Assembly (NCBI RefSeq): GCF_016428975.1
Contig: NZ_JAELTT010000011.1
Span: forward strand, 52,501 to 95,922
Length of the DNA: 43,422 nucleotides
Source of the DNA: Dyella sp. ASV21
GTDB lineage: Bacteria > Pseudomonadota > Gammaproteobacteria > Xanthomonadales > Rhodanobacteraceae
Direction: 5' to 3'
Shown one piece after another: positions 32,176 through 39,305 of the stretch (position 1 is the stretch's first letter; every line of letters starts with the position of its first letter). Under the pieces are notes generated by a model, which saw only the letters and a list, made by a program, of their open reading frames with translations, searched no databases and was not told the origin of the DNA. Made by a program: the position numbers and the translations under genes.

Positions 32176-34641
32176 ATGGTGCCAAACGACAGCGAGTTCG
32201 AACCCGCAGGTGGTGCGGCGCAATGGCCAGCCCATGTGCTGCAAGGCGCACCCGCGCTGATCACCTACATCGACCGCGAACGCCGCTTCCGCTTCGTCAA
32301 CGACACGCACCAGACGTGGATGGGCATTGCGCCCAAGGACATGGTGGGGCGCACCGTGGAAGAGGTGCTCGACCGCTGGAGCCTGGAACACGCCGGCTAC
32401 TGCCTCGACCAAGCCCTGACCGGCGAGCCGGCGGTTTACGAAGGCGAGCTGTTCGCCGGCGCCGCGCGCTCCTACGTGCACGGCAACTTCCAGCCCGATT
32501 TCGATGAACACGGCCAGGTTCGCGGCGTGTTCACCGTCTTCATCGACATCACCGCCCGCTACACGCTGGAGATGCAACTGCGCGAAAGCGAGCAACGCTT
32601 CTACGGCGCTTTCCAGCACGCTCCCATCGGCATGGCGCTGGTCACGCCGGATGCCCGCATGCTGCGCGTGAACGGCTCGCTGTGCCAGATGCTCGGCTAC
32701 GGCGAGATGGAGCTGCTCTCACGCTCGCTACTCGATCTCACCCACGCCGACGACCTCGCCGTGTCGCAAGACATGGCCCGCTCGCTGATGGCCGGCGAAT
32801 GCGAGTCCTATCAGCTGGAGAAGCGCTACATCCATGCCGACGGCCACGTGGTGCACGTGCTGGTCAGCGTATCGCTGGTGCGCAATGTCAAGGGCGACCC
32901 TTATCACGCAGTGGCGCAAATCCAGGACATCAGCCAGCGCAAAGCCTACGAAGAGGCCTTGTTCCGCGAACGCGAACTCGCCGAGGTGACCCTGCGCTCC
33001 ATCGGCGACGCGGTGATTACCACCGACCTGCAGCACCGCGTGACGTCGCTCAACCCCATCGCCGAAGCGATGACCGGCTGGACCCACGCCGAAGCCGTCG
33101 GCAAACCCATGAGCGAGGTGTTCCGGCTGATCGATGCGCGCACCCGTGAGCCGCTCAGCAATCCGCTGCTGGACGCCATCGACCGCGACGCCATCGTCGA
33201 GCTCAAGGGCAACGCAGTGCTGCTTCATCGCAATGGCTTCGAAACGCCCATCGAGGACTCGGCCGCCTCCATCCACGACCATGCAGGCAGCGTGATCGGC
33301 GGCGTGCTGGTGTTTCACGATGTCAGCGAAACGCGCGCCCTGGCCCTGAAAATGGCCCACCTCGCGCAACACGACACGCTCACCGGCCTGCCCAACCGCA
33401 GCCTGTTGCAGTCGCGCCTGGAACAGGTGCTGGCCGCGGCCATGCGCCGTCACGACCAGGCAGCCCTGCTGCATATCGATCTGGACCACTTCAAGCAGAT
33501 CAACGACACCCTCGGCCACGTGACCGGCGACGCGCTGCTGCGCAACTTCGCCAGCCACTTGCGCAGCACCCTGCGCAACGAAGACACCGTCAGCCGCATT
33601 GCCGGCGACGAGTTCGCCGTGCTGCTGTCGCATGTGGATGGCCGCATGGGCGCCCGCCAGCTGTGCGAAAAGCTGATGCGACTGTGGCAAAACTCCAGCG
33701 CCAGCAAGATGAATGACTTCAACGTCACCTTCAGCGTCGGCATCAGCGTGTATCCCGAGGATGCCGCCGATGCCGAAGCCATGCTGCGCAATGCCGACAC
33801 CGCGCTCTACGAAGTGAAGGTGCACGGCCGCAACGGCTATCGCTTCTACACGCCATCCATGAGCGAGCGCCCCGCCGCGCGCCTGCGCATCGAACAGCAA
33901 CTGCGCAAGGCGCTGCTGCGCGGCGACCTGCGCCTGCATTACCAACCCAAGGTAGATGCGCGCAACGGCAGCATCGTCGGCGCCGAAGCCTTGCTGCGCT
34001 GGCTGGTGGACGGCCACGAGGTATATGCCCCGGATCAGTTCATCCCCGTCGCCGAGGAAACCGGGCTGATCGTACCGCTGGGCGAATGGGTGATCCGCGA
34101 AGCCTGCCGACAAGCGGGCGAATGGTATCGGGCCGGTACCCCCATCGTGGTGGCAGTGAACGTGGCCGCACCGCAGTTCCATCACCCCGAATTCCACGAT
34201 GCGCTGAAATCCTCGCTCGAAGATGCGCAACTGCCGCCGTCGCTGATTGAACTGGAACTCACCGAGCGCATGGTGATGTCCGCCGGTGACCAAAGCCGCG
34301 CGCTCATGCAGCGCATCAAGGACCTGGGTGTCAGCCTGGCGCTGGATGACTTCGGCACGGGCTATTGCAGCCTTTCCTACCTCAAGTATTTCCCCATCGA
34401 CGCGCTGAAGATCGATCGCACGTTCGTGCGCGATATCGCCAGCGACCCCGACAACGCCGCCATCACCGACGCCATCATCACCATGGCGCACGGACTGGAC
34501 ATGATCGTGGTGGCCGAAGGCGTGGAAACCTCCGCGCAGGCCGAACACCTGCGCCGCGCCGGTTGCTCACTGATGCAGGGCTTTCTGTTTGGCACGGCGC
34601 TGCCGCCGGACGAACTGAGCCTGCACCTGCAAACGGTATAA
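32176..34641 (+). CDS. PAS-GGDEF-EAL cyclic-di-GMP signalling protein
   Basis: An 821-residue cytosolic protein without membrane segments. Three PAS-type sensor domains lie at about residues 15-135, 137-258 and 268-390. The GGDEF domain (about 393-560) has AGDEF at 476-480 in place of GGDEF and keeps the inhibitory I-site RNED at 467-470, five residues upstream. The EAL domain (about 572-818) has EAL at 604-606, LELTERM, DDFGTGYCSLSYLK and EGVET, so phosphodiesterase activity looks likely. Cyclase activity is uncertain because of the Ala at position one; such variants can be active. Ribosome site is weak. Convergent with the GNAT gene, 9 bp apart. Confidence 0.93.
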   Translation: MVPNDSEFEPAGGAAQWPAHVLQGAPALITYIDRERRFRFVNDTHQTWMGIAPKDMVGRTVEEVLDRWSLEHAGYCLDQALTGEPAVYEGELFAGAARSYVHGNFQPDFDEHGQVRGVFTVFIDITARYTLEMQLRESEQRFYGAFQHAPIGMALVTPDARMLRVNGSLCQMLGYGEMELLSRSLLDLTHADDLAVSQDMARSLMAGECESYQLEKRYIHADGHVVHVLVSVSLVRNVKGDPYHAVAQIQDISQRKAYEEALFRERELAEVTLRSIGDAVITTDLQHRVTSLNPIAEAMTGWTHAEAVGKPMSEVFRLIDARTREPLSNPLLDAIDRDAIVELKGNAVLLHRNGFETPIEDSAASIHDHAGSVIGGVLVFHDVSETRALALKMAHLAQHDTLTGLPNRSLLQSRLEQVLAAAMRRHDQAALLHIDLDHFKQINDTLGHVTGDALLRNFASHLRSTLRNEDTVSRIAGDEFAVLLSHVDGRMGARQLCEKLMRLWQNSSASKMNDFNVTFSVGISVYPEDAADAEAMLRNADTALYEVKVHGRNGYRFYTPSMSERPAARLRIEQQLRKALLRGDLRLHYQPKVDARNGSIVGAEALLRWLVDGHEVYAPDQFIPVAEETGLIVPLGEWVIREACRQAGEWYRAGTPIVVAVNVAAPQFHHPEFHDALKSSLEDAQLPPSLIELELTERMVMSAGDQSRALMQRIKDLGVSLALDDFGTGYCSLSYLKYFPIDALKIDRTFVRDIASDPDNAAITDAIITMAHGLDMIVVAEGVETSAQAEHLRRAGCSLMQGFLFGTALPPDELSLHLQTV

Positions 34642-34650
34642 GCCGCGGAC

Positions 34651-35106
34651 TCAGCCGGCGAATTCGGCTTCGTACATGTAGTAGTGGCAGCGCTCCATGC
34701 CCAGGCCGGCATAAGTGCGCTGCGCCCGCTCGTTCTCCGTTTCCACGTACAAGCGCAAACCCACGGCGCCGGCCTTGAGCGCGCGCTGCTGCACATCCTC
34801 GTACAGCCGGCGGAACACGCCTTCGCGGCGTGCCGCCTCCACCACGTACACGCTCTGCACCCACCAGAAATCGCCCGCGCGCCAATCGCTCCATTCATAG
34901 GTCACCAACAGGCAACCGCACGGCTCGCCGTTACGCTCGGCGAGCAGATAGAAGCCACGGCGCGGTTCGTCAAACACCGCGGCGACACCGCGCGCGAGCA
35001 CGGCCGGGTCCAATGCCTTGGCCTCGGTTTCCCAGGCCATTGCGCGGTTCCACTCCGCGATATGGGCAGCGTCGGTGCGTTGGGCGAGGCGGATCAGGAT
35101 GCTCAT
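34651..35106 (-). CDS. GNAT family N-acetyltransferase
   Basis: A 151-residue acetyltransferase: ILIRLAQRTDAAHIAEWN at the start, VQSVYVVEAARREGVFRRLY near residues 83-102 (acetyl-CoA motif A in a form with RREGVFRRL), and ETENERAQRTYAGLGME (motif B). The substrate is unknown. It starts 5 bp after the ntrC stop, so it is likely the third gene of the ntrB-ntrC operon; its role in nitrogen control, if any, is not shown by the sequence. Confidence 0.88.
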   Translation of the reverse strand: MSILIRLAQRTDAAHIAEWNRAMAWETEAKALDPAVLARGVAAVFDEPRRGFYLLAERNGEPCGCLLVTYEWSDWRAGDFWWVQSVYVVEAARREGVFRRLYEDVQQRALKAGAVGLRLYVETENERAQRTYAGLGMERCHYYMYEAEFAG

Positions 35107-35111
35107 GGCGA

Positions 35112-36512
35112 TTACTCAGGTTTGTTCGGGCGCCGCGTGCGCGACGCACCCAATTTGCGGGTCAAGGTATTGCGGCCAACGCCCAGCGCGGCGGCGGCAT
35201 GTTGTCGGTGCCCCTCATGCGCGGCCAGCGCGGCTTGCAGCAAGGTATGGTCCAGTGCTTCGCGGGCGCGCGTGTGGATATCCAACTCGCCATCGGCAAT
35301 GGCCTGGGCCGCCCACTCACGCAGCGCGTCCGTCCAACCGCCGGCGCCAGCCGTGGCCGGTGCGGCGCCCAGGTCCGAAGGCAGGATTTCCGCGCCTGGC
35401 GCGATCACCGCGAGACGACGGCACAGGTTTTCCAGCTCACGCACATTACCGGGGAAGTCGCGCTGCGCAATGGCCTTCAACGCGGCTTTGGAGAAGCGCT
35501 TGGGCGGCAGCTTCAGCTCCTGCGCCGCGCCGGCCAGGAAGTGCTGCGCCAGCAACGGGATATCGCCGCGCCGTTGCCGCAGCGGCGGTAACTCAATGCG
35601 CACCACATCCAGCCGATGCTTGAGGTCGGCGCGGAACTGGCCTGCGGCCACGCGCGCATCCAGGTCCTGGTGCGTCGCCGCGATAATGCGCACGTTGCCG
35701 CGAATCAACTCGCGACCACCCACGCGATAGAACTCGCCGCCGGCCAGCACGCGCAGCAAGCGCGTCTGCAAGGCGAGCGGCATGTCGCCAATCTCATCGA
35801 GAAACAACGAACCGCCCTCGGCCTGCTCGAAGCGGCCGGCATGACGGCGCGTGGCACCCGTGAACGCACCGGCTTCGTGGCCAAACAATTCGCTTTCCAG
35901 CAACTCGCTGGGAATGGCCGCTGTGTTGAGCGCGATATAAGGCTTGTCGCGGCGCGCACTCTCCTCGTGCAGCGCACGCGCCACCAGCTCCTTGCCGGTA
36001 CCGGTTTCGCCGGTGATGAGTACATTGAGATCGCTCGCCGCCACGCGGCCGATCAAACGAAAAACTTCCCGCATCGCCGGACTTTCCCCAAGCAATGCAT
36101 GCGTGGGTAGCGGTACCGACACCGGGGCGGCATGCGCCGTCGGCACATCGGCCAGGGCGCGCTGTACCGCAGCCACCGCCTGATCCAGATCGAATGGCTT
36201 GGCCAGGTAATCCACCGCACCCGCGCGATAAGCGGCGGCGGCGGTAGCCACGTCGGTATAAGCGCTCATCACGATCACCGGCCGCACACCTTGCGCCGTC
36301 AACGCTTCCAGCAACGCCAGGCCACTTTCGCCCGGCATGCGCACATCGGTCAGCAGCAAGGCCGGGCGCGCGTCGCGCAAGGCCGCGCGCACTTCGTCGC
36401 CGTCGCTGAATTCGCGCACCTGCAGCCCGGCATCGCGCAGCGCTTCGGCCAGCACAAAACGCACGGCCCGATCGTCGTCGGCGATCCAGATGTCATGGCG
36501 TGGCTCAGTCAT
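35112..36512 (-). CDS. ntrC: nitrogen regulation response regulator NtrC (NR(I))
   Basis: A 466-residue sigma-54 activator. The receiver domain has Asp56 in [11 protein letters not shown] as phosphoacceptor; the AAA+ domain has Walker A GETGTGKE (168-175) and the sigma-54 contact loop GAFTGA (215-220), plus DEIGDM. The C-terminus has a Fis-type helix-turn-helix ([20 protein letters not shown]). ATG 36512 overlaps the end of ntrB by 8 bp; the upstream in-frame extension lies inside ntrB. With ntrB it controls nitrogen-limitation genes, usually including glnA, which is not in this window. Confidence 0.96.
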   Translation of the reverse strand: MTEPRHDIWIADDDRAVRFVLAEALRDAGLQVREFSDGDEVRAALRDARPALLLTDVRMPGESGLALLEALTAQGVRPVIVMSAYTDVATAAAAYRAGAVDYLAKPFDLDQAVAAVQRALADVPTAHAAPVSVPLPTHALLGESPAMREVFRLIGRVAASDLNVLITGETGTGKELVARALHEESARRDKPYIALNTAAIPSELLESELFGHEAGAFTGATRRHAGRFEQAEGGSLFLDEIGDMPLALQTRLLRVLAGGEFYRVGGRELIRGNVRIIAATHQDLDARVAAGQFRADLKHRLDVVRIELPPLRQRRGDIPLLAQHFLAGAAQELKLPPKRFSKAALKAIAQRDFPGNVRELENLCRRLAVIAPGAEILPSDLGAAPATAGAGGWTDALREWAAQAIADGELDIHTRAREALDHTLLQAALAAHEGHRQHAAAALGVGRNTLTRKLGASRTRRPNKPE

Positions 36513-37515
36513 GTGCGTGGCCCATAGGCAGATAGAGGGAAAACACCGTCTCGCCAGCACGGCTGACGTAACGCAACTCACCGCCGTGTTCGCGCGCGAT
36601 CTCACGCGCCAGCGCCAAGCCGAGCCCACTGCCATCGGGGCGGCCAGAGACCAGCGGTTCGAACAACGTGTCGCGCAGGCTCGCGGGCACGCCCGGGCCG
36701 TCGTCGATCACATCCACCCGCAACGCCATGCGCACCACACGCTCACCCAGGCGCACGGCCGCCTCGGCACGCGTGCGAAAGCTGAGCGAGTGCGCGCCGG
36801 CTTCGATGGCGTTGCGCGCCAGATTGAGCAGCAGCTGCAGCAGGCGATCGGCATCGCCATAGACGTCGGGCAGACTCGGGTCGTAGTCATGGCGCAAGGT
36901 GGGCGCCAAGGGCTCGGCCAACAACAGATCGCCCAGCCGCTCCAATTGTTCGTGGATATTCACCGGACCCAACTGCGCCGCACCATCGTGGCGCAGCAGG
37001 CGATTGGCGAGCGCCCCCAAGCGGTCCGCCTCCGCAATCACCAGGCCCGCCAGTGCGCGCAGCTGGTCGTCATCCACCCGACGTTGCAACAACTGCGCCG
37101 CGCCACGTAGCCCCGCCAAGGGGTTCTTCACCTCGTGAGCGAAGCCGCGCAAGGTGGCGGACAGCGGCGTCTGCGTCGCTACTGGCGGCGCCAGCGCATG
37201 CACTTCCACCAGCAACTCGCCACTGGGCAGGCTCTGCATGGATACATCCATGCGCCCCGCGTCGCCACGCAGCGAAGGCACTTCGATGCCGCGCAACTGC
37301 AGCGGCGACGGCTCCTGCAGCGCACGCGCGGCCAGCGCCATCCAATCCGGATGGTGCAGCAATACCGCCAACGACTGGCCCACCGCACTACGCGGCCCAA
37401 TCGCCAACAGTTCCGCCAACGCCGGGTTCACCCACAACAGGCGCAACTGCCCATCCACCAGCGCCACCCCAGTCGCCAGCGGCTCAGCCCACTTCCGGCT
37501 CACCGTCTCATTCAT
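36505..37515 (-). CDS. ntrB: nitrogen regulation sensor kinase NtrB (NR(II))
   Basis: A 336-residue soluble histidine kinase. An N-terminal PAS domain (about 10-120) precedes the H-box AHEVKNPLAGLRGAAQ (phosphoacceptor His127) and the catalytic ATPase domain with N-box LLLNLARNAIEA, G1 box DDGPGVP and G2 box GSGLGLALAREI. No membrane segments, as expected for NtrB, which senses nitrogen via PII protein. ATG 37515 is the only sensible start; two NtrC-type dyads lie immediately upstream. Overlaps ntrC by 8 bp, implying coupled translation. Confidence 0.95.
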   Translation of the reverse strand: MNETVSRKWAEPLATGVALVDGQLRLLWVNPALAELLAIGPRSAVGQSLAVLLHHPDWMALAARALQEPSPLQLRGIEVPSLRGDAGRMDVSMQSLPSGELLVEVHALAPPVATQTPLSATLRGFAHEVKNPLAGLRGAAQLLQRRVDDDQLRALAGLVIAEADRLGALANRLLRHDGAAQLGPVNIHEQLERLGDLLLAEPLAPTLRHDYDPSLPDVYGDADRLLQLLLNLARNAIEAGAHSLSFRTRAEAAVRLGERVVRMALRVDVIDDGPGVPASLRDTLFEPLVSGRPDGSGLGLALAREIAREHGGELRYVSRAGETVFSLYLPMGHAHD

Positions 37516-37549
37516 TGCACCATCATGGACAATGCGCCGGCGTGGTGCA
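37516..37549. promoter_or_regulatory. two abutting NtrC-type operator dyads at the ntrB start
   Basis: The family consensus is TGCACCA-N3-TGGTGCA. Site A (37516-37532) reads TGCACCATCATGGACAA: left arm perfect, right arm 4 of 7. Site B (37533-37549) reads TGCGCCGGCGTGGTGCA: left arm 5 of 7, right arm perfect. The two 17-bp sites touch, and the outer perfect arms give a 9-bp inverted repeat (ATTGCACCA, TGGTGCAAT) with 20 bp between. Site A adjoins the ntrB ATG, so binding there should repress transcription of the operon. Confidence 0.7.
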
Positions 37550-37781
37550 ATGTAAAAAGGGGAGGAGCGCCGAGCTGTGGCGGGCTAATGTTCCTAGCGG
37601 CAAAGTCTGTACGGATCTAGCGCCCATAGTCTGTGCACCGGAGCAGCCATAAGCACAGACCTTGTATTGGAAATCTGAGCCATAGTCTGATCATCCTCCT
37701 GTTATCGGCTACTTACGTTGGGACTGCTCCGGGCGGGACTGATGAAATTGCGAGCAAAGTCTGTGCTCCAAAGGACGGCAG
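37550..37781. promoter_or_regulatory. intergenic region with repeated AGTCTGT-like motif
   Basis: The region between ntrB and the next gene holds five copies of a AGTCTGT-like heptamer: 37604-37610, 37628-37634, 37684-37690 (ending A), 37758-37764, and an inverted copy (as ACAGACC) at 37655-37661. The second and inverted copies form an 8-bp inverted repeat (GTCTGTGC at 37629-37636 and GCACAGAC at 37653-37660). These look like binding sites of an unknown regulator for the divergent genes. No protein gene is seen here. Confidence 0.5.
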
Positions 37782-38267
37782 TTGACCGGCACGGCTTCAG
37801 GCCAAACCTGTGTGGTGACGGAGATCGCTGGCGACGAACACGAGCCGATGTTTGCCACGCGACGCGCGCTGCTGGAGCCCTTGTCGATGGCGATCGTCGG
37901 GGCGCTGGAGTCGATCGGTGGTCCGAGCCGCCCACCGCCATTAACGGCCGGGTCCCCGGTGCCGGCCGGCGTCCTACGCGTCGAGGAAGTGCCTTGCACG
38001 CGCTGCGGCATCCAGGTTGCCTTGCTGGTCTTTGCTGAAGGCGCCACGGATCGCGGCCAGTTCGAGGATGTGGCGCGGCTGATGTACCCGCGTTTCGCTG
38101 CCACGACGGTCCCGACCCACCTGATTGGCTCGGCGTTGGGTCCTTCGCCCGAGACCTATCGCGCGGCCATCATGCAGGTGTGGCCGCAGCGTGCACCCGT
38201 CGAGACGTTAACGCCGGCGCAGTTCTGGCGGCGCATTCACGCGCTTATCCGGGGGCACTTTCCATAG
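37782..38267 (+). CDS. unrecognised small protein with a CxxC motif
   Basis: A 161-residue protein with no signal peptide or membrane segment and no family I can name. The C-terminal half (QFEDVARLMYPRFAATTVPT, then SPETYRAAIMQVWPQRAP and FWRRIHALIRGHF) has regular, protein-like composition, and CTRCG at 72-76 may bind metal or form a disulfide. TTG 37782 is chosen because AAGGA lies six bases upstream; GTG 37812 and ATG 37848 are alternatives. It opens the accessory region next to insertion sequence remnants and may be a passenger of a lost mobile element. Overlapping frames on the other strand lack a ribosome site. Confidence 0.6.
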   Translation: MTGTASGQTCVVTEIAGDEHEPMFATRRALLEPLSMAIVGALESIGGPSRPPPLTAGSPVPAGVLRVEEVPCTRCGIQVALLVFAEGATDRGQFEDVARLMYPRFAATTVPTHLIGSALGPSPETYRAAIMQVWPQRAPVETLTPAQFWRRIHALIRGHFP

Positions 38268-38445
38268 CTTGCGCGGTACCAGGTGCAGCGGACCGCATCC
38301 CCGCTAACGAGACCCCGGGCTTTCCGATCCAGACGATTCGCCTGGAAGGCGACGCGCGTCGCCTTTTCCGTGGGCGCTGAAAGAGGCTGTAAGCCGGACC
38401 GGCGGAACATTCCGCCCCGGTTCCAACTCCGCCACGAGCGCATTC
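38268..38445. other. intergenic stretch before the transposase remnants
   Basis: About 180 bp with no convincing gene, terminator or insertion-sequence terminal repeat. The only open frames are short and overlap one another. Confidence 0.4.
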
Positions 38446-38783
38446 AAGTCGATTATCCTGCCGTCGCTTTGGAGGCAGGTGTACAACCTGCCTGACGCAG
38501 CCCTGGAGTATCAGGTGCTGGATCGGTCGAGCTTCCAGCATCTTGCAGGACGGGAACCAAGCGACCGGGTGCCGGATACCAAAACGCTGTGGGCATCGCG
38601 TGAGCGGGTGAGGTAGCAGGGACAGATCGGCGGCCTCAGCGAGGCCGTGAGCCGGCAACTGCCGAAAGCAGGCTTCATCGCAAGGGGTGCAGATATCCTG
38701 ACGCGACCATCGCGTCGGTACCGATCCAGCGCAACCCGCGGGTGGGGAACGAGGCGATCGGGCGGGGCGAAAGTGCCCGAGGA
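38446..38783 (+). pseudogene. degraded IS5-family transposase remnant
   Basis: Reading in the frame of 38461 gives QVYNLPDAALEYQVLDRSSF and then GREPSDRVPDTKTLWASRER, which match the N-terminal part of IS5-family transposases (YNLSDEQ-type and DRVPDAKT-type stretches). An in-frame TAG at 38614 breaks the frame, after which the same frame resumes with LPKAGFIARGADIL. At 38700 the match shifts frame to DATIASVPIQRNPRVGNEAI, which corresponds to the DASIVPVPRQRN segment. The catalytic DDE part after this is absent. It is a dead fragment of a former insertion sequence, recognised by motif memory only. Confidence 0.75.
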
Positions 38784-38785
38784 CT

Positions 38786-38955
38786 GAGCCCGGACGACCG
38801 CTGCAAAACGGCTTCGTCGGACGTTTCAACGGCAGCTACCGCCTGGGTGTGCTCGACATGTATGCGTTCCGGACGCTGACCGAGGGACGGGGGTGGACCG
38901 AGCGATGGCTGGCCGACGACAACCAGGAAATTCCTCCCGCCCGCCGTGTTTTGAC
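38786..38955 (+). pseudogene. IS3-family OrfB transposase C-terminal remnant
   Basis: The frame at 38786 reads RPLQNGFVGRFNGSYRLGVL and then WTERWLADDNQEIPP, resembling the C-terminal end of the rve integrase domain of IS3-family OrfB (RPDQNAFIERFNRSFREEVL-type and WLxxYNxxRPH-type stretches). The catalytic Glu of the DDE triad should be in the ERFN position; here it is replaced by Gly (VGRFN). The rest of OrfB and OrfA are missing. It directly follows the IS5-type remnant, so one element may have inserted into or next to the other. Confidence 0.75.
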
Positions 38956-39305
38956 TTCAGAACGAGCTCGCTTTGACACATCACTTTCGCGGGTTCGTGG
39001 GTGCTTGTGCGGGGGCGCTGAGCGAGCATGAGGCCCCGCCGGCCGCCCTCCTCAATGGATCGATCGCCCCTGGGTCGCAATATATTGCGACGTGGCTAAG
39101 TTTTGTGAGAAGGTGTTTTTACCCCTGGGGAGGGGACGGTGAGGCGCGCGGTAGGGCTGGCATCAAAGTCGGCGCGGCCGCCTAGCTTGATGGATCCTAA
39201 GCAAGAAATCGGGTTGCCCGTGATCTTCTGAGGGTCGTGCTTGCTCAATTCTCTATGTACTGGTCTGCGTTCGACCAGGATGATCGAGTGTCTAAGGGGC
39301 CAAGG
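38956..39305. other. intergenic region upstream of the RHS gene
   Basis: About 350 bp without a convincing gene. It contains a perfect 18-bp palindrome (39074-39091) and should hold the rhs promoter, but no clear -35/-10 pair was found. The AAGGGG ribosome site of the RHS gene lies at 39294-39299. Confidence 0.5.
39074..39091. promoter_or_regulatory. perfect 18-bp palindrome
   Basis: GTCGCAATATATTGCGAC is a perfect inverted repeat without spacer. It is typical in form of an operator for a dimeric repressor and lies 214 bp upstream of the RHS start. No match to a known regulator is claimed. Confidence 0.5.

Noticed and set aside
37053-37652. 199-codon plus-strand frame opposite ntrB
   Set aside because: Antisense shadow rich in Pro, Ala, Arg and Ser that also crosses the NtrC sites.
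38245-38829. 194-codon minus-strand frame across the transposase remnants
   Set aside because: The plus strand shows recognisable IS5 and IS3 matches; the minus frame has no ribosome site and no protein-like pattern.
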